DNA of 64,000 nt from Ophiura sarsii (lineage: Eukaryota > Echinodermata > Ophiuroidea > Amphilepidida > Ophiuridae): contig CM069450.1 in NCBI GenBank assembly GCA_035610835.1, positions 31,409,551 to 31,473,550 on the forward strand. Reading direction: 5' to 3'. Position numbers and translations under genes: made by a program. The notes under the pieces are model-generated. The model made no database searches, was not told where the DNA came from, and saw only the letters and a list, made by a program, of their open reading frames with translations. Each line of letters starts with the position of its first letter. Positions within the stretch are counted from its first letter, which is position 1. Below, one piece after another: positions 34,286-46,140 of this stretch.

Positions 34286-35309
34286 AGGTGTATCATTGTG
34301 TTAATTTGACAGTAAACTTAACTGTTCGAGACTCACAAAATGACTCTTCATGATTTAAAAAAAACCCTCTAGAATCAACACATCATATTTTTAATTGTAG
34401 GAAACTAGAACTATCGCTCTATTGTAAATAACATAATTTATAACTCCTATTAATTATCATATATTATAATATGATCATTGCATTTTACTAGACCTTTTAA
34501 GCCTACGGGGGTACTTGAAAATGATCGTGCATGGCATACCTAAATTCCAAACTGTAATGACATGCAAATGTCAGTAGAATGTCAGAATAGAATAATCTCG
34601 TTTATTTCTCTCCAAATTGTTTAAAATGTTCATATGTTTGTGTGTAACAATGATCCTTTATCTAATTTCCCGTGTCAATACAAGTGTATCGGGATGCAAT
34701 GTTGCCATACACGCCAGTACCAGAAACGGTTTCTTTCTTAGCGGTTTTCAATTTTCAGTCGAAATGTCAGATCAGATTAATCTCGACTAGTATTATTCCT
34801 CCCCTAAATTGACTAAATGTTCGTGTCTTTTGAATTAATAATGTTTCATTTAATTTCCCTCGTCAGTACAAGGTAATAATGATACGCATTCTTTTAATTT
34901 CCCCGAAGCGCAACATTCACGTCAAGAAATTGGGTCGAATTTCTTTCATTCAATCAATTTCTTCGTAATTCTTCTGTTTTATCATTATGTTATGTATTTC
35001 TCCCTGGTTTAGATACAATTCCTTGCAGATTTATAATTTATTGTTGACAATTCTTGTATGACATAGGTCAACCTTTGTAATTTAGAATGATTGATATGTT
35101 TTGCACTGTTACAACATGTGTCAAATACTCTAAGCCTATTCGTTTTCTTACTAATTTCGTCTTTATTTTTTCAGTGTTCGGATGCATGGATGCTAAGTGT
35201 AAAAGTGAAACAAATGAAATTAGTATCTTTTCTTTTAATAGCTTGTGTATGACCGGAATTGTGTCTTGTATTCAGTGGACATATGATTTTTTTACAACTT
35301 TCTATTTCT

Positions 35310-35830
35310 ACCTTCAATAATGAGTGGCGTATCTGGGATATTTTACCATGTTTACAGGGTGGGCAAAGGGTATTTTTCCCGGTAGACTTTAACTTTTTCC
35401 CGGTGGAAATTAACTTAACCAGGCTGATGATTGCCGCCGCCTCGTCAGAAATTTGAGAACGGGGGAGGAGGGGGAGGGGGTCCCCAAACTGGCGCGAAAA
35501 AAGAGCTCGATAAAAAACCAACAGTACTATATAAACCCACCATATTGACATTGGTGCCGTCGCACCCAAGGTCGCACCCAGAACACAAACTGTATTAACA
35601 GATAATAAAAAAATCACTTCCACATTTGGGCCATGTAGTTTGAGCTGTTCTTCCCGGTTAATGAGCTGTTCTTCCCGGTCAAAGCCGTACCACTGAATAC
35701 AGTTGTGAATCTATGTGTTGATTATGGCTTCAAACACAGTCAAAAAGTTGCTACTCTTTGTGATTGCTGGACGACCCCTCACGCACTGTGAAGGATACTA
35801 GCAAATTAACATAACGGCACTTTCCACTGA
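35310..35830. other. Unassigned segment with repeated TTCCCGGT motifs
   Basis: TTCCCGGT occurs at about 35378, 35397, 35651 and 35672. A purine-rich stretch (about 35458-35485) lies between. The minus-strand 150-codon frame (35171-35623) has no family resemblance that I recognise and is not repeated elsewhere in the window. Confidence 0.4.
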
Positions 35831-35844
35831 TTTGGACTTATTAC

Positions 35845-36110
35845 AACACCCAGGCTTGAAGCTACCCAGGCGCGTTGTTGCATGCTGGCCCTTCGAGGCC
35901 TATAACTCATTTAACACTAATTGTGACAATTTATCGATTCAGCGCACTTTCTGCTCCGTGTTCCGCAGCTTATGGGATTCCATCCTCCACCCTAGTTCTA
36001 TATTTACACTAAGAAATATATACATTCACTGAATATACACGTTGAGTACATGTGACATTTACAACTGGGGTACCCCGAAGAAATGGAACCCTAATGTTTC
36101 CCGCCAAAAT
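35845..36110. repeat. Repeat F, plus-oriented copy
   Basis: An inverted match to 34075-34285, sharing CCACCCTAGTTCTATATTTA and ACTGGGGTACCCC-type ends. The two copies face each other across about 1.6 kb. Confidence 0.82.
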
Positions 36111-36885
36111 AAATACAAATATTGGAGTAAAATCTGACGACTTCTTTCGTTATCACCTGTGGTATATATTGGCAAGGCAATTCGAGTTATAAACAGTCGT
36201 AGATGGTTATAATCACACTATCTCATTGGTCTATTATTTTTAACATTATTATCTATAACCAACCCTCATTCTAAAATAGATTGATGATTCACGGCCTCCT
36301 TTATTTAAAGTCGAGGGTGAATTGAAGCTAGAAATCTTCTGATTTAAATGTTGATCATCTTGGATGAATCATTCACAAAAAATCCCAATGTACACATATT
36401 GTGGATTTGTTTACTCTTTTAGTTATTAAGACAAATTGAATGACAAATGGTGACATTAAAAACTGACACTAAATAAAAGCTATTTTAAAATATGATTAAC
36501 AAAATAACATAATTAATTAATTTTTACATTTGTGTGCTCGTCCCTCTGTATACCTTCAGGTATCCTGATTGTAGTTCGCTACACTGTTTCAGTTGGGACC
36601 GTGTTCGTATAGGGTATATAATCAAAGTAGTCTATTCGTTATTACACAAAATACCCTAAATTGTGCTGTCTTCAGTAGATAGCAATATCTTTCGTGTATT
36701 ATAACTCGTCTTCCTTATTTCCTCATGATTGACGTTTTGCTCCTTGTCAACCAATAATATTGTCTTTGGTCCATAACGTGATGGGTTGCAGTGTTTTCGT
36801 AACTTCATGTCCCAATTGTCACACAAATCAAGTTAAAGTGTAAAAAGACCAAATGGTAACACACAACGAAATAGCGACACTTTGT

Positions 36886-37021
36886 TAAGGGAGCACATCA
36901 AAACTCGACCGCCCGGCAACCGCCGGTTCCGTGGGGTTCCCTGCGGTTGCAGCCGGTTTCTATTGTTCTAAACAATGATATGCAGTCCTGCCGTGCGGTC
37001 GAGTTTTGATGTGCTCCCTAA
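36886..37021. mobile_element. GGGA/TAA MITE, short copy (about 130 bp)
   Basis: TAA at both edges. The ends GGGAGCACATCAAAACTCGA and its inverse are identical over the tip. Internal CGGTT/CCGCGG-rich blocks match the larger element at 38574. The paralogous locus near 56375 lacks it but also has a small deletion there. Confidence 0.88.
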
Positions 37022-37508
37022 CATGATCCTTGGACACATTTGCGTTAGAAATGTCGCAATCTTATTTTACTATTTGATACTTTTATACAGCCTGGCATGT
37101 GCTAGGGGAAATGGAACGTGTGGTACATTGTTATTTGTGTGTGATTTGAATCCAGGCAATTGAGATGTCTGTCTAAAGTCAAGTACGTTTCTGATGTAGA
37201 TGGAATGGGGACACAAAACCACAGCACTTGGTTATAGTGTTTATTGATAGTTGTCTATACGTGTTATTTATAGATTCATAGTTTTCGATTTGTATCGTAA
37301 AATGTATGCCATGTTTCTCTAAGTACATTTGTTTCATGAAACAGTGACATTATGTTTGCTAATGATATGTGGTATTGGCAGAGACAAACAATGCTCTTTC
37401 GGCAAATTATTGGTGCCGAGAAAAGGGGGCAAAAGGAAGTAAAAATAATTGTTATTCAAAATCAAACCACTTTGAGATGAAACGGTATATCCTTGGTGTA
37501 GGACATTC

Positions 37509-37521
37509 CAGTTGCGTAGCT

Positions 37522-37552
<31 letters not shown>

Positions 37553-37817
37553 GGCAGGGTGGCAGACAAAATCCTTAAAAACCTTAAACGCCCTTTGTGC
37601 CCCGCCCCAAGCCCTATTGTGCCCCCGCCTCATTCTCCGGATGTAGTGTGTATAGGCATTATGACATCTTACATGGACCATTTTTCGAGTGCGTTTTGTG
37701 TAAAACATGTCCCAACCACCCCTCTCAAATTTTTTGAGCTGACTGCAAAAATATTAAGGGCAACCTTTTGCGAAAATGTCGTAATTCTTGCCCGGAAAAA
37801 AATCTTAGCTACGCCTG
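37509..37817. mobile_element. CAGTTGCGTAGC-ended element with a 29-base G run, copy 1
   Basis: The left end CAGTTGCGTAGCTAGGGG continues into 29 consecutive G (37523-37551). The right end is TTAGCTACGCC, with its last few bases lost compared with the copy at 56847-57152 (GCTACGCCACTG). Ends of this style are common in hAT-like elements, but that is a weak assignment. Open frames are G-run artefacts. Confidence 0.75.
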
Positions 37818-38573
37818 GGGCATTCATAAGTTAGACTCTAGTGTAAAGACCTCATTACAAAATAAAGCTGTATAATCCTTTAATCCGCCAATAGAGGATG
37901 TTGGGCTACATTCATTCCGTGGTATCTTACACCAAGGATAAACCGGAGAAAAATGTCATATTAGTAGTAGAGTGTTGCCTATATAATTATAGGAATTTAA
38001 TGAGTAAATATTTTATTTTTTTCGGAAAATAACCGATTTATGGCGGTCGCCCTCTTTGTGTCTCATCACTTGAGATAACTGGCTCTCTTATTTGTTTTAC
38101 ATTTAAATGTTACTAAAGTAGATTTCCTTCGCTACACTTGCTCAATTTTCTTGTAGACAATTTATAAAATTGATATTAATATTTTTATATAATAAATACA
38201 AATCGTTCCCCCTCTGGTAAATGGATGACCCACTTTCAAAGCCATTTTGGTAAATTTATTGGTCTAAAATCCTACATTTTGCTGTTTTTCACCAAAATCT
38301 TAGCAAAATCTGTCAACTATAATAGGAAAATTGTTGGTTTCCGATAACATTTGGGTCCATTTCTCCCCGAACATTGGTAAATGTTTGGGTCAATTTCCAT
38401 TTTGCTGGCGGCACATTCCTACCAAAAAGTAACTGAGTACCCCCCGGGGCATCACACTTAGTCAATGTAAATCATCAGCCATGCCATGCCAACTTGAATG
38501 AAATAACTTCTCAGTCCAGCAAATAATAATATGAACAGCAGGGCAAGGGTGCATTCAATAATGTAGTGAGAAG

Positions 38574-39114
38574 TAAGGGGAGACGTCAAAACTCGACCGC
38601 CCGTTGACTGCCGGTTACGGGCGGTTCCGCCCGGTTCTTTCAGGTCAAATGTTTTACTGGTATATGAATATTCGCGCATGCAACACTGAACAACCGCCGG
38701 TTGACTTAATGCTGTAATCTGACCAATTTACACTATCAATCTGTTACTTTGCGGTCATAATAGCTCTCTCTATAATCGTTCTATAAAAAAACAACATTCA
38801 TAGACTTTCGGTATTGATTTAAAAAAGTTAATTGAGCTATAAACAGATTGAAAAAGCCAACCCCAGCGAAAATCAATAGCTGTATTGTACTGGTTGTCAA
38901 CTGGGACTTTTAAGTCTTAAAAGAGCCCATTACTTCAAGATGTTATTGCTCACGTGTGTGACGAGGCACTTGCAACCGGTCGTGTTCACCAGAGTGTTAC
39001 TATTTGACCTCATTATGTGTGTATATTATAACAGACGACACGTTTTGTGAGAACCGAACGGAACCGGCCGTAACCGGCGGTTGCCGGGCGGTCGAGTTTT
39101 GACGTGATCCCTAA
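38574..39114. mobile_element. GGGA/TAA element (PIF/Harbinger-like), with empty site
   Basis: TAA at 38574-38576 and 39112-39114. Ends GGGGAGACGTCAAAACTCGA and the inverse of GGGATCACGTCAAAACTCGA, then CCGCCCG and CCGGTTACGG blocks in both arms. About 535 bp. The paralogous sequence at 57864-57875 reads AAGTAAGGACGG with one TAA and no insert, so the insertion followed the large duplication. Confidence 0.93.
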
Positions 39115-39436
39115 GGATGGTTTATCTGGCGCATGAGTATTACATAAAATCCGTATAATTGTATCAGCTATTCAACCCGTCTTTGTCACTACCCAAAACC
39201 ATCATGCTTTCCGTTTTCCAGACTGCTGTTTGTAAACCTAACAGTTCACTTTCCCATGTGAGCTGCCAACTGTAGACTTGACTTTTATAATTGCAGTGCC
39301 CTCAAAACCGTATTTGGGAGTCAATGACTTAGTTTAAAGAGGCGTTCCGGTGCCACTTATTTGTTAGTTACCATGGTTATATTGAAGTAAAAGCTGTTCT
39401 AATATCAATACGACGGAACATCTTCAAACAGCCATG

Positions 39437-39679
39437 TTAATACTTTCCACGCGGCAGGCGTCTGCAGACGACACTTCCAACAATTCACAAAATGTTTCGA
39501 AAATGTCAACATTATTTTAGTTCATCACCATATTTTGAATCACTATGAGAAATGTTAAAACATAAGTACAAACATGCCTAGTATTGGTTCGGTTATCCTT
39601 GAGATAGACTTTGAAAGTTGAGAAAAGTTGCTAAAAATCTGTTTTGTTTACGGCAACATTTATAGCCACGTGGAAAGTG
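39437..39679. mobile_element. MITE C, copy 5 (inverted)
   Basis: TTAA then TACTTTCCACGCGGCAGG at the left, ending CCACGTGGAAAGTG. The right target is no longer TTAA. It lies in the module shared with 58188-58381, so the insertion predates the large duplication. Confidence 0.83.
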
Positions 39680-40381
39680 ATCCATATTTAGTCTCTGTCA
39701 GCCCCTTTGACAATGAAGGCCGATGTTCATCCAACCTCAGGCTTCAAGACAGGTTGATATTCATGTTTAGATATTACACCAACTTTAACTCTACGTAAAA
39801 GGTCAAATAACTGTTCTAAGGAGATACGTCTGTCTGCTAAAGGGCCTTTTATACAGTAGTGAGACTAAATAGCAGCAATATCTAATTTCCCAATCTAATG
39901 GCAAGCTTGGAGTATATATCGGGTGATTCAGTGAATGGCGAGAAATGAAAATCGCTCTTTAACGTTATAAGTTGCTTATCATTAAGCTCTTAATGCAATA
40001 TGTAAGTTATATTTATAAACCCAACATACACAAGTGAAGACAAACAACCTCGCCTTACCGCATTAATGTTGAGTTAAATGGCATCTTGATCTATATAATA
40101 TAAAGTTACAAATCCATGATTTATATACTCAACATGCTAATTAATGCATGCATCTTTATATTTAGGTAGCAATTGGGTATGAAATAAGCCTTATCTACAT
40201 TCTTGTTTATTGAACAAGGGATTGGAGATGTTTTTAAAATCTAGAATAAAAAGGCCAAGAATAAATCCAGTATTTTGACCGTCCATAGGTCTCCATTATA
40301 CTCGCTCATAAAGTGATGTCTTGACTATTTAATAAGGAACGCCAGAGCTGCCATATGTCATCCAGTTATCGCTGTAGGTGT

Positions 40382-40465
40382 CGAGTTTAGCTCACTATAT
40401 ACCGAGTTTACCTGTATGCATACCGAGTTTAGCTCACTATATACCGAGTTTACCTGTATGCTTTA
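40382..40465. repeat. Tandem repeat, 42-bp unit, two copies
   Basis: CGAGTTTAGCTCACTATATA starts at 40382 and 40424. Each unit itself contains a related half (ACCGAGTTTACCTG). It lies at the join between two large modules (ending about 40330 and starting about 40490). Confidence 0.88.
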
Positions 40466-40489
40466 GCGTTTAGCTCGATATATATCAGC

Positions 40490-40750
40490 TCACATCCTGG
40501 CGCGCTGTTGCATACTGGCCCTTCGGGGCCCAGAACTCATTAAACACTAATTCTGACAATTTGTCGATTCAGTGTGTTTTCCGCTCCGTGTTCCGCTGCC
40601 TCTGGGATTCCACCCTCCACCCTAGTTCTATATTTACACTTAGGAAATATATACATGTTGATTGTGTGTGACATCTACAAAAAACTGGGGTACCCACAAG
40701 AAATGGAACCCCAGTGGTTACTGCTAAAATAAACCACAAATATTGGAGAA
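40490..40750. repeat. Repeat F, copy in unit 1
   Basis: Nearly identical to 61130-61440 (CTGGCGCGCTGTTGCATACT), the first part of the 40490-46010 module. Confidence 0.85.
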
Positions 40751-41354
40751 AAATCAGATTTTCTGTATTGCCAGTGGTGTGTATTGGAAGGCAATTACAG
40801 AGTCGTAGTGATAAACATAGTGCCTACATGGTCATGATGGTTATGACTCATTTTACTCTTAAAGAACATGTTTATTGCTCTCAAAATGAATGAATATTAC
40901 CTTGCTATATTATCATGTTATGTGATTACATATACATAAATCCTTATTTATGAATGTAGAACTATTTATTTTTTGCATTAAAAAGTCATTTAACAAAGAA
41001 CAAATTTGAATTCATCTCAAGCTTAATCTTAAAACTTGATGTAGCCGGGATTTGCTGGATAATTAGTCTTCTTACCATTGATGATGTATGTCTTGCTTTC
41101 ATCTACGTACAATGTCATTGTTTCATAGGATATATCAATATGCAATGAATGCAATACGTAGAGAGGGATCTGAATGCAGATCTCATTCCAATTTAGTACC
41201 TCTTTTTAAAATCTGCAAGTGGGATATATAAAGAGTCCTATATACATTCTGTAACCAAACAGAACATACAACTTAATAATGATATTCTCATATAATCAAT
41301 ACAAAGTTTTTACAAACATATGGTCATAATAAAATGCGTTGCAATACATAATTA

Positions 41355-41500
41355 TATAATATTGAATGGCTTTGAGGGTGATACAAGAATATATTGCACG
41401 AGCTATAAAAATATTGCACGAGTCGGAGACGTGTCCAATATTTTTTATAGAGAGTGCAATATATTCTTGTATCACCCGAAATAAGACATTCAATATTATT
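41355..41500. repeat. Hairpin element with an ATT-repeat tail, copy 1
   Basis: The inverted arms GGGTGATACAAGAATATATT (41376-41395) and their complement (41458-41477) enclose a second pairing region around the GAGTCGGAGAC loop. Outer ends ATTGAATG/CATTCAAT also pair. An ATT run follows to about 41512. Copy 2 is at 62074-62215. Confidence 0.85.
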
Positions 41501-41874
41501 ATTATTATTATTATTTATATAACAGACTGTTTTTATAAAGACTCAATAAGTTAGCCCGAACTGACCTTCTCTGCGCATATACTCACGCGCACATTTTCTG
41601 CGCCGAACACATAATATTGGCAATATTTTTTGAATATTGGACGCACATCCGGGAACTTTGTGCACAATATTCAAAATACACTTTTATTGTACCGTTTGGA
41701 AGGCCCATATAAATAATAATCATAATTATAAAACAGTTCCTCTAATATTAGGGGTGGGCAAATATGTATCAATTTTTCAAAACCCAGTTTTTCTATGGCC
41801 AAATTGTGCGAAAAAAAAGAATATGACAAAAAGAAAATTCTCCGACAAATGGTTAGGTTGGTAAAATGGCAAAA

Positions 41875-42650
41875 TTCAAAATGGCCGCCGAAAGGACAAA
41901 TGTTTAATGAATTTAGAAGTCTATCTGACTGGAAAGACTCATGAATGTTAAATTAATACAGGTTTTTAGATTTTTTCAGGTAGGTGAATACATGTAGTGA
42001 TTATGAATTATATTTGTGGTATATTATACACCATATTTATAGAGAAAAAAACAAAATGAAACAAAAAATGACCGATTTTTAACGAATTTAAAGATTTCTT
42101 GTCTTAAAAGACTCACCAATGTTAAATTAATACATGTTTTTAGATGTTTTTCATGTAGGAGAATACATTTAATGTCTATACACTTTACTTGTGGTGTTGA
42201 GAAACCATTACTTTAAGGAAAAATACAAAATGGCGGCCAAAATGACAAATTGTTAACACATTTTGAAAATTGTCTATCTTGAAAGACTCACTATTAACGT
42301 TAAATTAATACATGTTTTTAGTGTTTTCAGGTAGGAGAATATGTGTATAGGGCTTATACATTATATATGTGGTGTTCAGGCACCATAACTATAGGTAAAA
42401 TACAAAATGGCCTCCAAAATCACGGATTATTTATGTATTCTGACAGAAGTGTTCATTAATCCATATTTTGCAAGTGAAGGCAAATGACATATCTTTTACA
42501 AATTCAGATATTTTATGCCATGAAAGACTCGCCAATGTTAACATTAATATATGGGGTTTTTCAGGTAGGAGAATCCATGTATTGTTTATAATTTATATGT
42601 GGTATTTAGACACCATAACTACAAGGGAAATACAAAATGGCCTCGAAAAT
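41875..42650. repeat. Left-arm tandem array in the hAT-like element, about 175-bp units
   Basis: The unit head ACAAAATGGC(C/G) occurs near 41877, 42052 (altered), 42226, 42404 and 42644, so spacing is about 175, 174, 178 and 240. Each unit has GAAAGACTCA, TTAAATTAATACATG and TTTCAGGTAGGAGAAT-type blocks. Confidence 0.88.
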
Positions 42651-42801
42651 CACGGATTATTAATGTATTCTGAGAAAATAGTTCATTATTCCATATTTTG
42701 CAAGGGGAAGACTATGTTAGTGCCTTGCTGACTATAAAGCAAGTCCACAAGACAATGCAAGATGTAGCAGGCATATTGGAAAACATTATCTTTGACCAAC
42801 A

Positions 42802-43188
42802 TTGGGAAAGAGTGATATGTATCTGCTGATGGGGATCAAAGATATTCAGAATGACATACTTTTAAGCAATGACGATGAGCCTCAACCAGATGAGAATACT
42901 TCCATATCTAAACATGCTAAATGGTGCATGCCAATGGAAGACATAGCTCTGTTGACTTTTGGATGTAAAACAGGTCTGGTGACCGAGCAACATTTAATAT
43001 TGGATGACTTTGGGATCCCATCAAATCAGATAATCAAAATCCTGATACATATCCTGTTAAACCTATGTGTTTACATAGTTGTTCAAACATTGAAAAGGTC
43101 TTCGCCTCTCCAAGTACATAAATATACTTTTCAGTGCACATGCCAAGCTGTTGTCTCCAAGTCATGCAGCATGCCTATTCTATCTTGA
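42802..43188 (+). pseudogene. Unrecognised open frame inside the hAT-like element
   Basis: A 128-codon frame, the longest non-repetitive frame in the window apart from the LINE fragment. It has an acidic stretch (NDDEPQPDE) early, then a hydrophobic segment (IKILIHILLNLCVYIVV) near residues 76-95. I do not recognise a family. No promoter, intron boundary or poly(A) signal is clearly linked to it. It may be a degraded part of a transposase, a captured host segment, or chance. Surrounding frames are closed. Confidence 0.3.
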
Positions 43189-44164
43189 TGTAGGCCTACA
43201 ATGAACAACTTGATGCAAGCACATGTGTCTATGAAACAGATCACATGGGATTTCAAAGGTCTAAGAAAGAGTATTTGGAACGGTGTCAATCAACCCAGAA
43301 TGTCATTGAGGCATAGACATTATCTGGCAGTGTCGACTGTCAACCTATATACATAACGACTGATTTTCATCCTGCTTAGAGGATGGGCAATATGGGGACA
43401 CCATTCTTCCCTTAATGAACCTGCTATAGGTATTGTCACGAGACAAACGGACACCCTTGATAGGAATTGGCATGGGATTCGCAATCTTTTTTGGAGAAAA
43501 TCCAAGAGCTGTCTAAGATTGAAGAGTAATTTGCTACTTAAACTTTTTCAGGCAATAGACGCTTTATGCTTTATACTTTATGCTGCTATGTCGGCTAAAG
43601 TTATTGACACAAACAGTTATCAAAATTGTCATCCTTGGACACTGATGAAGAGAGCAAACTAGCTATAGGACCACTTACTCTGCACTAGATCAATCTACAT
43701 TGAAACTATCTGTGATTATCCGTGACCATGGTGTTTCACAGAAATCTATATCACAAGTAGCCTCATTATGTAAACCAGTACCATGTTTTGCAAGAGGCAT
43801 TCATTAGCATTTGCCATCTTTACAGCATTTAGCAAATTGTACATCTCTAATTCGACAGGTTATTTCCTATTTCGAGACATAAATAACTAAATAAATGACA
43901 TTGTTTCCAATTTAAGACCTCGTGCATCTGTAAAATATTCATAGACTTTTAGTATGTCATTTATTGACTAAGGAATTCTATAAAACAGAATACATATTAT
44001 GCCAATGTTGGTGGCCATATTAAATTTATGTCATTCTCAATCAATTCACTCTATGATGATGAATAGTATTAATACATACCAGTATTGAGAAACCTTATAT
44101 AAAATGTCACATAATATGACGTTACAGAGAGAATACTATATTAAATTACATGCAAATATTGTTT

Positions 44165-44712
44165 TGGCGGCCATTTTGATTTTGTTATAAGGTCAAACAG
44201 GTCATTTTAATTATCCTGATAAATAAAATCATAAAGTGAATGGAAATGTTGGATTCAGAGACATTGAAAACATAATAAAGTACAATATCAGTTGTTGTTA
44301 TAAACCCAAATATGCTCAAAAATAGAGAAAATAGCCTTTTTGGCAGCCATTTTGAATTTCTCCTGAAGTCAAACAGGTTATTTTGACTACCCTAGTGAGT
44401 AAAAACATGATATGAATCAAAACTGTGGATCCAGAGATCTCGAAAACATAGAAAGTACCATATCAGTTGATGTTATTAACCCGATTTTGCTCAAAAAAAG
44501 AGAAAATATCTGTTTTGGCGGCCATTTTGATTTTTTCTGAGGTCAAATAGGTTATTATGACTTCCCTAGCGAGTAGAAATATGAAATGAATCAACGCTTT
44601 GGATACAGAGACTTTGAAAACACATAAAATACCACATCAGTTGGTGTTATAGACCCATATTTGCTCAGAAATGGAGCAAAATATCCTATTTGGCAGTCAT
44701 TTTGAATTTTAG
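44165..44712. repeat. Right-arm tandem array in the hAT-like element, about 175-bp units
   Basis: The unit head GGC(A/G)GCCATTTTGA occurs at 44167, 44341, 44517 and (altered) 44691, spacing 174-176. The body (AGGTCAAACAGGT, GAGACATTGAAAACATA, GTTGTTATAAACCC) is unlike the left-arm unit. Confidence 0.9.
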
Positions 44713-45260
44713 CATTTTACCAATCTAACCAATTTTTTGGGTCATATTCTTTTTTCTCACAAAATTTGGCCATAGAAAAATTGGGTTTTGTAAATTATTC
44801 CCAAAAAAAGTCTAGATTTGCCCACCCCTACTAATATACAACGGCAGGTGTTGTACATGTATGTATTCATGATGACAGGTAAATAACACTGCATGGTTCA
44901 ACCAGAGAGCGATGATATAACTTTGTATTCATGGCTAATCGTATAATGCCTACTCATTAGTCATGTTAGAGCCGATGTGAAAAACAGGAAAATACCGCAT
45001 CACAGTGAACGCAATTATAGATGTGAATGAAATCTACATTTGTTGTTCAGAGACATTATAAGAGTGATTGTTCGACGGATAAAACAATTTAGTGCATAGC
45101 TAAAATGGAGATGAACTCGTTCTTTAACGTCATGTTACTTACCATCGAGCCTTTATGCTTAATTCGATATGTAATTCATGTTTATAAACCCAAACATGCG
45201 CAAGTGCAGATAAACAACCTCATTGCATAATTATCGAGCTAAATGGCATATGATCTAATC

Positions 45261-45695
45261 TAAGGGAGTGTTCATAAATACTTTGGTGGCGGGGGGGGGG
45301 GGGGGGGGGAGGTGGTTGGACATTTTTGAGCCTCCGACACGGGTTTTTTTCTTGATCCCCCCAAACACCGTTAATTTTTTTCTTAATCCCCCTTTTATGG
45401 TGATTTTTTTTCTTGATCCCCCACTGTATGTCTAAGTTACCGAACATTATTAGATTCGACGGCGCGTAATTGTAAAAATGTGGGTTATTTTGTGGGCGAA
45501 GCGCGGAAAAAATGGGACCCTTTTTGGTGTGCGCGAAGCGCCAAAAAAGTAAAATGTGTACTTTTGTATCCCCCCTATTAAGTACCATTCTTTTGTGTGA
45601 TCCCCTTTTGGGGGACATTTTTCTTCTTCTGATCCCCCCCCCCCCCCCTCAATTTTTTGCAACCCCCCACCAAGGTATTTATGAACACTCCCTAA
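45261..45695. mobile_element. GGGA/TAA element with C/G-rich interior, copy 1
   Basis: TAA at 45261-45263 and 45693-45695. The ends GGGAGTGTTCATAAATACTT and the inverse of GGGAGTGTTCATAAATACCT match. The interior alternates T-runs with GATCCCCC blocks and has a 19-base G run at 45291-45309 and a long C run near 45637-45649. The 132-codon minus frame is a by-product of these repeats. Confidence 0.9.
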
Positions 45696-46108
45696 AGTTA
45701 CAACACCATGGTGATACTCAACGCAAGATTTGTTTTGCCTATTAATGCATCTTTAGTGTTTAGCAAACGGGCATAGAGTAAGACTTTTTCTCCATACAAC
45801 AAGAGCTTAGAATAAATCCAGTTTCTTTGCTGCCCACTTAATCCCCTGAGAACTACCTGCTATGCCGATTGTGTCAAATATTGTGTCAATCAGAGACATT
45901 GTTGGATATTTACAATTTTCAAAAAGATTAGCACAAAATATTTGTAAGCAAAATTGCAGTTGGTTTTCTAGATGATTACGGTATATTATGTAACTGACCA
46001 ATGGTAATTCTTGTACGAGAGACAGGCAGTGCCCAGGGGTTTAAGGCCACAATTCATCCTTGAGACCAGCGTATATGTATATGCAGAGATGGAAATGCTC
46101 ATACACCT

Positions 46109-46140
46109 TTCGACCTCAGGTTACCTAACCTCAGGTCGAA
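46109..46140. repeat. Perfect 32-bp palindrome with a 2-base spacer
   Basis: TTCGACCTCAGGTTA, CC, TAACCTCAGGTCGAA. Related ACCTGAGGTT and ACCTTAGGTT motifs follow at about 46210 and 46239. It lies in a 46020-46255 segment absent from the paralogous copies. Confidence 0.93.

Larger units (their letters stand above)
41741..44838. mobile_element. hAT-like element, 3.1 kb, with empty site
   Basis: The ends TAGGGGTGGGCAAAT are perfect inverted repeats (41749-41763 and 44816-44830), with looser inversion for about 140 bp to a CAAAATGGCCGCC-like motif. The flanks share CTAATAT, a 7-8 bp target duplication as in hAT elements. The paralogous 62453-62467 reads TTCCTCTAATATACA with one copy and no insert. 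Each arm then carries its own tandem array of about 175-bp units. The middle (about 42700-43900) has broken open frames. No hATC dimerisation motif or BED finger was recognised, so it is probably non-autonomous. Confidence 0.88.
28360..46010. repeat. Composite duplication unit 1 (about 17.7 kb)
   Basis: The modules are 28360-30740, 32340-34900, 36530-40330 and 40490-46010. Each recurs in 46255-64000 with high identity: 46255-47210, 49960-52400 and 54990-56030 for the first; 48490-49430 and 52430-53720 for the second; 56030-59040 for the third; 61130-63990 for the fourth. The differences are mostly insertions described separately. No host gene was found inside. Confidence 0.8.

Noticed and set aside
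45220..45662. 132-codon minus frame and overlapping frames
   Set aside because: They lie in the GGGA/TAA element and are driven by C/G and T runs. Copy 2 does not preserve them.
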